Positions 1 to 8,815 are shown, numbered from the stretch's first letter. The stretch: DNA of 42,193 nt from Gottschalkia purinilytica (GCF_001190785.1 NZ_LGSS01000020.1:1-42193); one strand, 5' to 3'. Notes: a model not told the origin generated them from the letters alone. Numbers and translations: made by a program.

Positions 1-55
1 ACCCCCGGCACACGGATTAGAAGTCCGTTGCTCTATCCTACTGAGCTACAGGCGC
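1..55 (-). tRNA. tRNA-Arg (anticodon UCU), 3' part outside window
   Basis: Read on the minus strand, the segment gives acceptor strand GCGCCTG, a D-arm GCTCAGTAGGATAGAGC, an anticodon stem-loop ACGGA-CTTCTAA-TCCGT, and the variable region with the start of a GGGGG T-arm. The anticodon TCT reads AGA arginine codons, which are the common Arg codons in AT-rich Firmicutes. The 3' part (rest of the T-arm, acceptor strand and CCA end) lies beyond the left edge of the window. A consensus promoter sits just upstream. Confidence 0.93.
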
Positions 56-77
56 TTAACCTAGCTGACAATAATAA

Positions 78-106
78 ATTATAGCAGGATATTTTATAGG
101 TGTCAA
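78..106 (-). promoter_or_regulatory. Consensus sigma-A promoter of the tRNA gene
   Basis: On the minus strand there is TTGACA (101-106), a 17-base spacer, and TATAAT (78-83). Both hexamers match the vegetative consensus exactly. The tRNA 5' end lies about 22 bases downstream of the -10 box. The tRNA is therefore likely transcribed from its own very strong promoter, not by read-through from the yfcE-like gene. No hairpin terminator is visible between that gene and this promoter. Confidence 0.88.
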
Positions 107-157
107 CACTTTTCTACATTTTTTTATTTTTATATTTTTAAATTATATATTAATAAA

Positions 158-637
158 CTATTCAAGTGCTAATATCTCACCTTCTATATGATCATTCTTT
201 ATTTCAATTAAGCCTATACTCTTGTTACTACCTATTCTAGGCTTAGTAGGACTACCTGGATTTAATAAGAGTATATCTTCATATTTAACTACTGTTGGTA
301 CATGACTATGTCCAAATAAAATAACATTTGCTCCAAGTTCTTTACCTCTATAAAAAATTTTGTTCATATCTTTTTTAACATCATATAAATGACCGTGCGT
401 TATAAAAAATTTTTTATTATTTAAGCTTATTATTTTTTCTTCATCTGATTTTTCACCTAAAAAATCACAATTTCCTTTTACATATATAACTTCTATTCCT
501 AATTTCTCTTTTAGATTTATTGCATCTTTAACGTTATCACCAAGATGTATTATAATATCTACATCTTTCAATTGTGATATTTTCAAAATAGAATTATCTA
601 TACTCCCGTGAGTATCACTTAATACTACTATTCGCAC
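158..637 (-). CDS. YfcE/MJ0936-family metallophosphoesterase
   Basis: This is a 159-aa calcineurin-like phosphoesterase of the small YfcE type. The metal-binding motifs are in the expected order: DTHG at residues 8-11, GDN at 33-35, GNCD at 55-58, HGH at 81-83 and GHSH at 109-112. Family members are cytoplasmic and hydrolyse phosphodiesters in a metal-dependent way; the in vivo substrate is usually unknown. The start overlaps the end of rdgB by 10 bases, so it is the last gene of an rph-rdgB-yfcE operon, an arrangement common in Clostridia. The position next to a nucleotide-pool cleaning enzyme suggests RNA or nucleotide metabolism, but this is inference. Confidence 0.9.
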   Translation of the reverse strand: MRIVVLSDTHGSIDNSILKISQLKDVDIIIHLGDNVKDAINLKEKLGIEVIYVKGNCDFLGEKSDEEKIISLNNKKFFITHGHLYDVKKDMNKIFYRGKELGANVILFGHSHVPTVVKYEDILLLNPGSPTKPRIGSNKSIGLIEIKNDHIEGEILALE

Positions 638-1251
638 ATTACATCATCCTTTAATATGCTCTCTAATTCATTTCTTAATTTCTGTAAAGCATTTGCTCTA
701 TGACTTATCTTATTTTTAACTTCAAGCTCTAATTCTCCAAAAGTTTTAGTATATCCATCTGGTGTGAACAGTGGGTCATATCCAAAACCATTTTTTCCTC
801 TTGGAGAAAATTCTATTATTCCTTTACATTCTCCAACTACAATTTTTACACTTTTATCTTCTAATACAATAGCTATAGCCGTTCTAAACTGCGCTGTTCT
901 CTCTTCTCTAGGCACATTTTCTAGTTCTTTTAAAAGTTTAATATTGTTTTTTTCCGATGTTGCATCTTCTCCTGAATATCTTGCAGAATAAACCCCTGGT
1001 CTACCCTCAAGCTTATCTGCAAATAGCCCTGTATCATCTGCTATAACTATTCCATCAACATGTTTTGATATTTCCATTGCCTTTTTAATAGCATTTTCTT
1101 CTAGTGTCTCTTTATCTTCTTCTACCTCTAAATCCTTTAATCCTATTTCATCTTTAGAAATAATATTAATCTTCATACCACCAAGTATGTCTTTTATTTC
1201 TTTTATCTTATTCTCATTTCCACTAGAAAGTATTAAATTTTTTTTACTCAT
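628..1251 (-). CDS. rdgB: XTP/dITP diphosphatase (RdgB/HAM1 family)
   Basis: The protein hydrolyses non-canonical purine nucleoside triphosphates (XTP, dITP) to monophosphates and so keeps inosine and xanthine out of nucleic acids. Family signatures are clear: [10 protein letters not shown] at the N-terminus, the ADDTGL metal site, [12 protein letters not shown], and a C-terminal SHRANAL. I place the start at the ATG at 1251, preceded by an AAGGTGG Shine-Dalgarno at a good distance. A longer reading from 1281 would add ten residues inside the rph coding end without a better site. The start overlaps the rph stop by 8 bases, implying translational coupling. About 207 residues, normal for the family. 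Confidence 0.95.
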   Translation of the reverse strand: MSKKNLILSSGNENKIKEIKDILGGMKINIISKDEIGLKDLEVEEDKETLEENAIKKAMEISKHVDGIVIADDTGLFADKLEGRPGVYSARYSGEDATSEKNNIKLLKELENVPREERTAQFRTAIAIVLEDKSVKIVVGECKGIIEFSPRGKNGFGYDPLFTPDGYTKTFGELELEVKNKISHRANALQKLRNELESILKDDVMCE

Positions 1252-2023
1252 CTTTATTTCCACCTTTTTCTGATAGTTCATCTTTACTTTTTCCTATAAG
1301 TTTAGCTATTTCTCCAAGTGCTTCTTTTTGTTTTTCTATAAGTTCACTATTTCCTTTTTGTCCAAGTCTAATTAATTCATTTAGATCATCTAAACTAAAA
1401 GGTGACTCTTCTCCTGTTCCTTGTATTTCAACAAATTCTTTCTTATCAGTCATTATAATGTTCATATCTACTTTTGCATTTGAATCTTCTTCATAACATA
1501 AATCTAATATCCTATTTCCTTTAACTATTCCTACACTAACCGCTGATAAATAGTTTCTTACTGGTATATATGAAATTAAATTTTGTGAATATAAGTTATG
1601 TAAAGCATCTACCAACGCAATAAAAGCACCTGTTATAGAAGCTGTTCTAGTTCCTCCATCAGCTTGTATAACATCACAGTCTATCCATATAGTTCTTTCT
1701 CCCAAATCTTCAAGATTAATAACTGATCTTAAAGCCCTACCTATAAGTCTTTGAATCTCTTGTGTTCGTCCATCTACCTTACCCCTACTAGATTCTCTAA
1801 TTTTCCTTGTAGCAGTAGCTCCAGGAAGCATAGAATATTCTGCTGTAACCCATCCATTTCCTGTTCCCTTTATAAAAGGAGGCACCCTATCATCTACCAT
1901 TGCTGTACATATTACTTTAGTTTCTCCCATCTCTATAAGTACAGATCCATGAGGATGCTTTAAATAATTTCTAGTAATTTTCACACTTCTAAGTTGATCA
2001 AAACTTCTCTTATCAATTCTCAT
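1244..2023 (-). CDS. rph: Ribonuclease PH
   Basis: This is a 259-aa phosphate-dependent 3'-5' exoribonuclease that trims tRNA 3' ends. Recognisable blocks are the N-terminal R.D.R..DQLR, the arginine-rich segment around residues 70-100 ([29 protein letters not shown], given here only as landmarks), [19 protein letters not shown] (phosphate and active site), and the [12 protein letters not shown] segment near the C-terminus. An AAAGGTAG ribosome-binding site precedes the ATG. It is the first gene of the rph-rdgB-yfcE operon, with a long AT-rich gap upstream that should hold its promoter. Confidence 0.96.
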   Translation of the reverse strand: MRIDKRSFDQLRSVKITRNYLKHPHGSVLIEMGETKVICTAMVDDRVPPFIKGTGNGWVTAEYSMLPGATATRKIRESSRGKVDGRTQEIQRLIGRALRSVINLEDLGERTIWIDCDVIQADGGTRTASITGAFIALVDALHNLYSQNLISYIPVRNYLSAVSVGIVKGNRILDLCYEEDSNAKVDMNIIMTDKKEFVEIQGTGEESPFSLDDLNELIRLGQKGNSELIEKQKEALGEIAKLIGKSKDELSEKGGNKDE

Positions 2024-2370
2024 TAATTATCTACCTTTCTCTGTCTCTCAAATATATTTAGTATTCTATCCATACATATCATAATAATAACAAATATTTT
2101 ATTGTTTTTCTATAACTGGTTAAAGTAATATAACATATATAACCAATCATTAATTCTGACTTATAACCCTTCTCATAGTTTTTTATTTCATATATCAAAT
2201 ATTTAAATTCGTTGATACATAAAGTATTTGATATGAAATCTAACTAAAATATACGTTAAGTATATAAATATACTAAATAATATAAAGACAATTATGTTTG
2301 TATACTAAACTAGTAAATATCCTAATATGAAAATTTGAAAAGTAATCTATATTTTCTATAAATATTATGA
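2024..2370. other. Intergenic AT-rich stretch, no gene
   Basis: No convincing reading frame with a ribosome-binding site is present on either strand. An imperfect inverted repeat pairs 2185-2201 with 2225-2239 (core ATCAAATA/TATTTGAT). It has no T-run on either side, so it does not look like a terminator. The rph promoter must lie here, but I see no hexamer pair good enough to call. Confidence 0.5.
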
Positions 2371-2402
2371 AAGTAGGCTTATATTCTAATATAAGCCTAC
2401 TT
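2371..2402 (-). terminator. Perfect 15-bp hairpin, probable feo operon terminator
   Basis: A perfect inverted repeat has arms at 2371-2385 and 2388-2402 and a 2-base centre. It lies 80 bases beyond the stop of the FeoC-like gene. On the minus strand it is followed only by a short TTT, so termination strength is uncertain, but position and stem quality fit the end of the feo transcript. Confidence 0.6.
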
Positions 2403-2481
2403 CGTGTAAATAATTATTTAATTTAGTATAAATAATCCTTTAAATCTTAAGTTTATAAAGTTAACTACTTTTTTTATAATC

Positions 2482-2739
2482 TTAATTAGAATTTAGTAGT
2501 TTTCTTCCCTTCTCCGTAATAGTTAAAGTATTTATTGGATTTGGAGAACAAGTTGTATGACAGCTTTTACATCCTGAGCTACAACTAGCTTCATTATTTT
2601 CTTCTGAAATATATTTCATTCTTTTCAATTGTTCCAGAACTTGCTCTATTACATCTTCACTAGTATTCATTTTACTTGCTAATGCCTTTTTAGAAAAAGC
2701 TGACATATTGCTTATTTCTCTTAGAGTATCTACTAACAT
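2482..2739 (-). CDS. feoC: FeoC-like winged-helix protein with Cys cluster
   Basis: This 85-aa protein has an N-terminal winged-helix-like region (about residues 1-45: LREISNMSAFSKKALASKMN resembles the start of FeoC and DprA-type winged helices). A cysteine cluster follows at residues 53, 57, 60 and 64 (CxxxCxxCxxxC), then a short hydrophobic tail. FeoC-like proteins act with FeoB; several bind an Fe-S cluster and may sense iron or oxygen. Its place directly after feoB supports the call. There is a 127-base gap after feoB but no terminator. Low primary conservation means it could alternatively be named a general FeoC-like transcriptional regulator. Confidence 0.8.
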   Translation of the reverse strand: MLVDTLREISNMSAFSKKALASKMNTSEDVIEQVLEQLKRMKYISEENNEASCSSGCKSCHTTCSPNPINTLTITEKGRKLLNSN

Positions 2740-2866
2740 ATGTTCATCTCCTTCCTTAAATACTTACCTTCTTAAATATCTAAAATATTCTTTTACAACA
2801 TAATACTTCTTAAATTTATATATGTTTTAATTACTTTTCTTATTTACAATTATGCAATTTTAGCAA

Positions 2867-4882
2867 TTAGCTTAATCCGAATAGTCTACCTATTTGGTAT
2901 ACAAGTACTGATAATACCCAGCCTATCGCGAAAGTATAAACTGCTGTGAAGATAGCCCATTTTTTCGAGTTTGTTTCTCTTCTAATAGTACCAATTGCCG
3001 CTGCACAAGGTGTATACAATAGTGTCATAATCAAGAATGAAAAAGCACTTAATGGAGTGAAAACTCCTTGGATAGCAGTAACAAGTCTTGATCCCTCTTG
3101 CACACCTGCATATACCATACCTAATATTGCTACAACTGCTTCTTTTGCTGCTACACCTGCAAATAACCCTACTGAAGCTTGCCATGTTCCATATCCCGCT
3201 GGTTTAAATATTGGAGCAATAAATGTTCCTATCTTTCCAAGAATACTTGCCTCGCTGTAAGGTTCAACACCATAAGGTAATATTGATAATGCCCAAAGTG
3301 CAGTTACAACTACGAGTATTATAGTTCCTGCTCTCTTTATGAAAGAGCTTACTTTGTCCCACATATTCATTAAAATTGCTTTTACAGTAGGAATTCTATA
3401 TGGGGGAAGCTCCATAACGAAATAAGAAGATTCACCTTTAAATAAGGTTTTACTAAATATTTTTCCCATTATTAAAGCAATAATGAATCCTATTACATAT
3501 AAAGAAAATAAAACTAGTCCACCGTGTTTAGGGAAAAATGCTGAAATAAATACTAAATATACAGGTAATCTAGCACTACAAGAAATAAAAGGATTTATTA
3601 AAATAGCAATCATTCTATCTTTTTTACTATCTAAGGTTCTAGTAGACATAATTCCTGGTACATTACATCCAGTACCTACTAACATAGATATGAAAGTTTT
3701 ACCATGAAGTCCTAGAGTTCTCATTATTCTGTCCATAACATATGCTGCTCTTGCCATATATCCACTATCTTCTAGAATACCAAGCAGCAGGTACATAACC
3801 ATTATCAATGGAACAAATTCAAGTACAGTTCCAACTCCACCAATAACTCCATCAGTTATAAATGAAATTAATAGTTCTGGCGCATTCATATTAGTAAGAA
3901 CTGAAGCTAATTTTTCTCCTAGGGATTCTATTGCACCAGCTACTAAATCACCAAGAAATCCTTGACCTACAACGAAAGTTACTTGATATACTATAAACAT
4001 TATTAAAGCAAAAATAGGTAATCCAAGCCATTTATGAGTTAATACCTTATCTATCTTATCTGATTTAGTTGTTACTTCTACTTTAGGTTTTTTAACACTT
4101 TTATTAACTGCATTTCCAATGAACTCGTATCTTTTATCTACTATAATAAGTTCTGGCTCCATAGAAGTAGCAGCAACAGTATCTATACTCTCTTGAACTA
4201 TGTCAAGAATATTAGAATCAGTTTTCTTTGTAATTATATCTTGTATATAACTATCACCTTCAAGAAGTTTAATAGCAACCCATTTAGAAGGATATTCAAT
4301 ATCAGTATAAGAATTTTCTATAATTTCTTTTAGATAATCTATCTGCTCATCTACTTCTTTTCCATAATTTATTTTATCTTCACAAGGCTTATCTTTTTTC
4401 ATAAGCTTTATAGCTTCTTCAATAAGTTTATCTACACCCTCTTTTTTAGAAGCTACTGTTGGTACAACAGGAACACCTAATTCTTTAGATAGCTTTTCTA
4501 TATTAATATCTATCTTTCTACTCTTAGCTTCATCCATCATATTAAGAGCAATGATAACCTTAGTTCCCATTTCTAATAATTGAGTAGTAAGGTATAAATT
4601 TCTTTCAATATTTGTTGCATCAACCATATTTATTACTACATCTGGATTATCTTTCATAATAAAGTCTCTTGCAACTATCTCATCTTCAGAATAAGCTCCT
4701 AAACTATAAGTTCCAGGTAAGTCTACTATATTATATTTTTCTCCTTTAAATTTAAGAGTTCCTTCTTTCTTTTCTACTGTAACTCCTGGCCAGTTTCCAA
4801 CATGTTGATTGGTGCCAGTAAGAGCATTAAAAATAGTAGTTTTTCCACAGTTGGGATTTCCAACTAAAGCAATAGTATTCAA
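2867..4882 (-). CDS. feoB: Ferrous iron transporter FeoB
   Basis: This 671-aa Fe(II) permease has an N-terminal G-protein domain: G1 GNPNCGKT at residues 8-15, G3 DLPG at 54-57, G4 NMMD at 114-117 and a G5-like ASK at 144-146. A helical GDI-like spacer precedes the polytopic membrane domain from about residue 285. The two Gate regions carry the conserved cysteines (GTGCNVPG, SCSARLP, and LLYTPCAAA near the end). It lacks the long Cys-rich C-terminal tail of proteobacterial FeoB, as is usual in Firmicutes. ATG start with a GGAGG site. It is the core of the feoA-feoA-feoB-feoC operon, 74 bases after the second feoA. Confidence 0.97.
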   Translation of the reverse strand: MNTIALVGNPNCGKTTIFNALTGTNQHVGNWPGVTVEKKEGTLKFKGEKYNIVDLPGTYSLGAYSEDEIVARDFIMKDNPDVVINMVDATNIERNLYLTTQLLEMGTKVIIALNMMDEAKSRKIDINIEKLSKELGVPVVPTVASKKEGVDKLIEEAIKLMKKDKPCEDKINYGKEVDEQIDYLKEIIENSYTDIEYPSKWVAIKLLEGDSYIQDIITKKTDSNILDIVQESIDTVAATSMEPELIIVDKRYEFIGNAVNKSVKKPKVEVTTKSDKIDKVLTHKWLGLPIFALIMFIVYQVTFVVGQGFLGDLVAGAIESLGEKLASVLTNMNAPELLISFITDGVIGGVGTVLEFVPLIMVMYLLLGILEDSGYMARAAYVMDRIMRTLGLHGKTFISMLVGTGCNVPGIMSTRTLDSKKDRMIAILINPFISCSARLPVYLVFISAFFPKHGGLVLFSLYVIGFIIALIMGKIFSKTLFKGESSYFVMELPPYRIPTVKAILMNMWDKVSSFIKRAGTIILVVVTALWALSILPYGVEPYSEASILGKIGTFIAPIFKPAGYGTWQASVGLFAGVAAKEAVVAILGMVYAGVQEGSRLVTAIQGVFTPLSAFSFLIMTLLYTPCAAAIGTIRRETNSKKWAIFTAVYTFAIGWVLSVLVYQIGRLFGLS

Positions 4883-4902
4883 AAAATCTACCTCCTTTTT
4901 AC

Positions 4903-4921
4903 ATTAATAATCATTATCATT
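4903..4921 (-). promoter_or_regulatory. Second Fur-box-like site upstream of feoB
   Basis: In the feoA-feoB spacer the minus strand reads GATAATGATTAT (4907-4918), two consecutive copies of the Fur hexamer GATAAT with one mismatch. It may be an internal operator or part of a secondary promoter for feoB. Assignment is by resemblance only. Confidence 0.45.
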
Positions 4922-4956
4922 TACGAATTTTAAAAAATAAAATACCAGTAAATTAA

Positions 4957-5181
4957 TTACCGGTTAATCATTATTTTTTGAGCAAGTCCTCTTCCAATAG
5001 CAACTCTACATCCTGATAGAGAAACTATTATAGTTCCTGCATCATTTTTCACAACTTTTACTTCCGCTCCTTTATTAAAACCCATTTCATAAAGTCTTTT
5101 AGAAATTTTCTCTCCACCTGAAATATTATCGACTACACCTTTTTCGCCTTCTATAAAAAAACTTAGAGGTACACAAGCCAT
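4957..5181 (-). CDS. feoA: FeoA domain protein (second copy)
   Basis: This is a 74-aa SH3-like FeoA protein. Landmarks are the early LSFFIEGEKG segment, RLYEMGF, and the C-terminal VAIGRGLAQKIM block. FeoA proteins are small cytosolic partners of FeoB needed for full Fe(II) uptake. It is 13 bases downstream of the first feoA and differs clearly from it (this copy has the VAIGRG type ending, the other the LTLRKNEA ending). The tandem is therefore two diverged FeoA types, not a recent duplication. Such double-FeoA operons occur in several Clostridia. Confidence 0.92.
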   Translation of the reverse strand: MACVPLSFFIEGEKGVVDNISGGEKISKRLYEMGFNKGAEVKVVKNDAGTIIVSLSGCRVAIGRGLAQKIMINR

Positions 5182-5194
5182 ACTCTTCCCCTCC

Positions 5195-5422
5195 TTAAAG
5201 TTGTTCTACAATAATATTTGATGCTTCATTTTTTCTTAAAGTAAGTTTATATCCTCTTATTAAGATTTCAATAGGATCTCCTAATGGAGCTTTTCCTTTT
5301 ATTTCTACTTGTACCCCGGGAACTACCCCCATATCCATAAGTCTTCTTTTAACATGTGCATCCTTTGATATTTCCTTAACTTTTACTTTTGCACCTAATG
5401 GCATTTTATCTAAACTATCCAT
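5195..5422 (-). CDS. feoA: FeoA domain protein (first copy)
   Basis: This 75-aa FeoA protein starts at the ATG at 5422, seven bases after a GGAGGGA Shine-Dalgarno. A longer frame from 5464 would run through the promoter and operator and is rejected. Typical FeoA blocks are MPLGAKVKVKEIS, RRLMDMGVVPGVQVEI, PLGDPIEI and YKLTLRKNEASNI. This is the promoter-proximal gene of the iron operon and lies right below a Fur-box-like palindrome. Confidence 0.93.
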   Translation of the reverse strand: MDSLDKMPLGAKVKVKEISKDAHVKRRLMDMGVVPGVQVEIKGKAPLGDPIEILIRGYKLTLRKNEASNIIVEQL

Positions 5423-5449
5423 GTAAGTCCCTCCTTCATCTCCGAAAAC

Positions 5450-5469
5450 GATAATCCTTATCAATTATA
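5450..5469 (-). promoter_or_regulatory. feo promoter -10 box overlapping a Fur-type operator
   Basis: The minus strand has TATAAT at 5464-5469, followed immediately by the inverted repeat GATAA-TCC-TTATC (centred near 5456), close to the Fur consensus GATAATGATAATCATTATC. No perfect -35 hexamer is visible at 17 bases. The operator overlaps the expected transcription start, the arrangement expected for iron-dependent repression of feoAAB. Confidence 0.65.
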
Positions 5470-5695
5470 TTTTATTACTTTTTTCTCAATAAATCAATGG
5501 TTTTGATAAAAATAATGACATTAGAATTATTAGTTATAGACTGTTAAATCCTAAAAAAGTGTCAGTATAGCATTTTAAATACTATTAAGATTGAACTAGC
5601 AAACATATTAAGTAGTATAAGAGAATCTATGATAAAAGTATTATTTAATATCTTTTAAAAGTATAGTTTGTCCATGAATAACCAATAATTTAATA
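5470..5695. other. Intergenic stretch, no gene
   Basis: AT-rich spacer between the feo promoter and the GerMN gene. No supported reading frame is seen. The far end holds the terminator described separately. Confidence 0.4.
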
Positions 5696-5745
5696 TAGCT
5701 CATACTTTAACCTATTTTATTACTAAGTGGTTAAAATATGAGCTA
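5696..5745 (-). terminator. 17-bp hairpin after the GerMN gene
   Basis: Arms 5696-5712 and 5729-5745 pair with one wobble around a 16-base loop (TAGCTCAT... against ...ATGAGCTA). The hairpin sits about 50 bases past the GerMN stop. The following minus-strand sequence is A/T-rich without a solid T-run. Confidence 0.6.
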
Positions 5746-5797
5746 ATATAAGCATTGATAATTATTTATACTTTATTCATAAATTTTTTAATACTAT

Positions 5798-6820
5798 TTA
5801 ATATTCATTAGCAAATACAGGTATAGCCGTGCCTTGCCCTTCCAATGGTAATCCTGCTTCTTGTAATGTTTTTCCGTCAACTAATACTTCTATATTTTTC
5901 ACATTTTCAAACTGAGATAAAGTAAGACTTATATTTTTAGACATTTTATCAAAAGCAACTTGATCTTTTATAGAGTTTTCATTATCTAGTTTAACATCTA
6001 CATATATAGTTCCGTCGCTTACCTGAGCTTGTTGAAGTTTTACCCCATCTGGAATATCTGTATATAATCCTGAAAGCTCAGGAGCTCCCTTAAACAAGTA
6101 TCCTAGTGCTGTTAATATATTATTCTTATGTGAAGATACTGGAATAGTAACAGGAACATAATATTCATACTCTCCACTTCCAGTTCCTTTATAGTAAACT
6201 ACCATTTTCGAATCAGTGTTTCCAGATACTTCTATTAAGTTTATATCTTCTCTCTTAAGAGGTTTTTCTATATTAGTTCCGTGTTTCATTGTAGTAACTG
6301 CTTTCCCGTCTATTATAATTTGTACTTCTTTTATATTTGGAAATTCTGTAAGAGTATACACTATTCCTTTTATCATATTTTCCTCTTGTTTCTTACCTTC
6401 ATAGTTCTCTATTTCTTTACTAAAATCAATTTTACATATACCAGTCTCGTTATCAACGGTCATTCCTCTTATTTCTGTTCCTGTTGGTATAATAGGTTTT
6501 AACCCTATAGGATTAATATCTTCTCTCACTGCAACGGTATCAGTCATGTTCTTAAGAGCAGCTTTTGCTATTCCTTCTTCCCAAGGTATTTGTCTTTTAA
6601 TAGGTACTAAATACCCATTTTCATTTTGATAGTAAAGTGTTGTATCTCTTAAGTTAGTTTCTATACTTGCATTTATCTCTTCTTCATCATTCCTTATTAT
6701 CTCAATGTCTCCCTTTTCTTCAAATATTATCCCCCTTATTTGGTCAATCTTATTGCATCCATATAATAATAAGGATAATAATATAGTAAGTATAATTCCT
6801 ATAATTTTTTTATGTTTCAT
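5798..6820 (-). CDS. GerMN-domain lipoprotein (spore germination GerM-like)
   Basis: A 340-aa secreted lipoprotein. The signal peptide ends in the lipobox LLYGC (lipidated Cys22), followed by two GerMN repeats at about residues 75-190 and 205-335; each contains the pattern NILTALGYLF/AALKNM, ...V.ID..KE and a late VEVLVDGK/VQIIIDGK strand. GerM-type proteins act outside the membrane in sporulation and germination. The ATG at 6820 is chosen because the GGAGG site lies six bases upstream; a GTG at 6826 directly abuts the site and is unlikely. Single-gene unit with a terminator downstream. Supports an endospore-forming host. Confidence 0.88.
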   Translation of the reverse strand: MKHKKIIGIILTILLSLLLYGCNKIDQIRGIIFEEKGDIEIIRNDEEEINASIETNLRDTTLYYQNENGYLVPIKRQIPWEEGIAKAALKNMTDTVAVREDINPIGLKPIIPTGTEIRGMTVDNETGICKIDFSKEIENYEGKKQEENMIKGIVYTLTEFPNIKEVQIIIDGKAVTTMKHGTNIEKPLKREDINLIEVSGNTDSKMVVYYKGTGSGEYEYYVPVTIPVSSHKNNILTALGYLFKGAPELSGLYTDIPDGVKLQQAQVSDGTIYVDVKLDNENSIKDQVAFDKMSKNISLTLSQFENVKNIEVLVDGKTLQEAGLPLEGQGTAIPVFANEY

Positions 6821-6964
6821 ACCCACCCTCCCTAAGTAATTTAATTTATTAGTTTCTCTAAAAGAAAATGAGTCATATATCGTACTAAAATAATTAATAA
6901 CTTACTATAAAATATATTATCAATCTTAAAACTATATGAATCCTTTAAAGATTTTAAATAAAAA

Positions 6965-7012
6965 AGTCCATAATTTAACCTATATCATTGATATTTGGAT
7001 AAATTATGGACT
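6965..7012 (-). terminator. Intrinsic terminator of the amidase gene
   Basis: Arms 6965-6980 and 6997-7012 (AGTCCATAATTTA pairing with TAAATTATGGACT plus further pairs) are followed on the minus strand by TTTTTTATTT. A classic Rho-independent terminator about 40 bases beyond the amidase stop. Confidence 0.9.
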
Positions 7013-7054
7013 ATTGATACTAATCTTTTAATTGCTATTTAGTACAATAACTAT

Positions 7055-8815
7055 TTATTTAAAGTAATTATCTATAGATGTTGCTAAAGATTGAGCGCAT
7101 TTTTCAAGATAACTTTCAGTTACTATTATCTTTTCATCATTCGGATTTGATATAAATCCTAATTCTGCTAAAGCTGATATCATTTTAACATCTCTTGTTA
7201 CTGCAAGAGATCTATCAATTACGCCTCTATTTCTACCTTTCAATGCTGACACAATCCCATCTTGTATTTTCTTTGCATATGGGTAATCATCTTGTAATTT
7301 TATTTTACTAATATTTTTAGAAGAATAAAAAGTTTCTAAACCTGTTGCAGTAGGAGCATTATCAACTGAATTAAAGTGTATACTTATAAATGCATCAACA
7401 TTATTATCATTAGCCATTTTAGTTCTCTCTCTTAATTCCACTCTTCTATCATCACTTCTTGTAAGCATGGTTCTATATCCAAGTGCCTTCAATTTTTTAT
7501 CTAGTTTTAAAGCTACATTTAAAGCTAGATCTTTTTCTTTGTATTTACCAGAAACTGATGTTGTTCCAGGATCAGATCCTCCATGACCTGGATCTATCAT
7601 AATTAGCTTTCCATTTCCAGGATTAGTTCCTGGATTAGTTCCTGGATTAGTTCCTCCACCTGTAGATTGACCATTAACATAAAGTATCATCTTATCATTA
7701 GACTTTTCTACAGATAAGGTAGGACTAGTATAACTACTATTAATATCCATTACTACTCTTGTAACTTTTTCTCCCTGTGGATAAGATCCATCATTGGAAA
7801 ATTGAGATACTCTTACACTTCCAACAACACCAGTAGAGATACTTCCTATACTATCAGGAGCTATAGTATTTCTTAGATCTACTACAACTCTATTTGGATT
7901 TGGAAGTGTAAAGCTATTATATTCTTGTGGGTACATGTTATGTAGTACTATAGCCTCTTTACCATTTATGACTTCTTTAGTTATCTTTTCAAGCTTATTT
8001 GTAAAGTTAAGAGATATAGTATTTACATTAGGAGTCGTTATTTGCGGTCTCACCATCTTACTTAAATCTAAAACAACTCTAACTGTATCTTGATCAAATT
8101 GAGATGCCCTTATAGTTTGTAAAGGCCACTTTCCTACAGCTTTTTCTATATATCCACTTCCATTTACATTTAGTTTACTATCATGTATATCTATTACTAG
8201 TTTATCTGGATTACTTAATTCCATAGTAGTATATCTAGCTTGTCCACTTGTTTTTATCTCTATTTGCGGAAGAGCATTACCACTTATGTTTTTTACTGCA
8301 ATATCACTAACTTGATTTAGTGCTGGAGGATTTTCTCCATTATTATAGTTAATTCTTGCAGTCCACGTTGGTGCATCCCATAATACTTCACATCCAAGCT
8401 CTTCTGACACAAATCTTAAAGGTACCATTGTACTTGCATCATCCATTAACTTAGCTGGAGTGTTATAAGGAATAGGTTTTTTTACTCCATTAACAGTTAC
8501 ATAATTACTATTAATTTTAAACACTATTTTTTTAGTACTTGTAATTATTGTTGCTTCTTCAGTTTGCTGATTCCATTCTATCTTAGCATTTAGTCTTTCA
8601 GCTATGGCTCTTATTGGTACTAATGTTCTTTCTTGATATATAATAGATGGAGAGTTTCCCACTACAGTTTGTCCATTAAAGTAAACATTTACTTTTCTTA
8701 CATCTCTGTATTGCCCATCTATAAATACTCTGACAAATTGAGATTGACCTATAGAACTCATGCTTAAGCTAAATAGCATAACAAATATCAGCGAAAGCGA
8801 AATTATCCTTTTCAA
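7055..8815 (-). CDS. Secreted N-acetylmuramoyl-L-alanine amidase with AMIN domains
   Basis: A 586-aa exported zinc amidase that cleaves the bond between muramic acid and L-alanine in peptidoglycan. Order of parts: signal peptide (1-25), copper-amine-oxidase-N-like domain (about 28-155, with LVPIRAIAE and MVPLRFVSEEL), two AMIN wall-targeting domains (about 170-270 and 285-380), a short GTNPGTNPGTNPG linker (388-400) and an Amidase_3 catalytic domain (403-end). Zinc and catalytic residues are H411 (DPGHGG), E427, H480 (SIHFNS) and E551 (AELGF). The start is TTG, seven bases after GGAGG; no ATG fits. Monocistronic, with a strong terminator. Confidence 0.93.
   Translation of the reverse strand: MKRIISLSLIFVMLFSLSMSSIGQSQFVRVFIDGQYRDVRKVNVYFNGQTVVGNSPSIIYQERTLVPIRAIAERLNAKIEWNQQTEEATIITSTKKIVFKINSNYVTVNGVKKPIPYNTPAKLMDDASTMVPLRFVSEELGCEVLWDAPTWTARINYNNGENPPALNQVSDIAVKNISGNALPQIEIKTSGQARYTTMELSNPDKLVIDIHDSKLNVNGSGYIEKAVGKWPLQTIRASQFDQDTVRVVLDLSKMVRPQITTPNVNTISLNFTNKLEKITKEVINGKEAIVLHNMYPQEYNSFTLPNPNRVVVDLRNTIAPDSIGSISTGVVGSVRVSQFSNDGSYPQGEKVTRVVMDINSSYTSPTLSVEKSNDKMILYVNGQSTGGGTNPGTNPGTNPGNGKLIMIDPGHGGSDPGTTSVSGKYKEKDLALNVALKLDKKLKALGYRTMLTRSDDRRVELRERTKMANDNNVDAFISIHFNSVDNAPTATGLETFYSSKNISKIKLQDDYPYAKKIQDGIVSALKGRNRGVIDRSLAVTRDVKMISALAELGFISNPNDEKIIVTESYLEKCAQSLATSIDNYFK
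7620..7655 (-). repeat. Three perfect 12-bp tandem repeats in the amidase linker
   Basis: The unit GGATTAGTTCCT occurs three times in a row with no mismatch and encodes the Gly-Thr-Asn-Pro linker repeats between the AMIN and catalytic domains. Identical copies at the DNA level can gain or lose units in frame by slippage. Confidence 0.9.

Noticed and set aside
2185-2239. Inverted repeat as a terminator
   Set aside because: Arms are imperfect and there is no T-run on either strand; it is not at the end of any gene.
5422-5464. Longer first feoA reading from 5464
   Set aside because: It would begin inside the Fur-like operator and -10 region; the ATG at 5422 has a GGAGGGA site.
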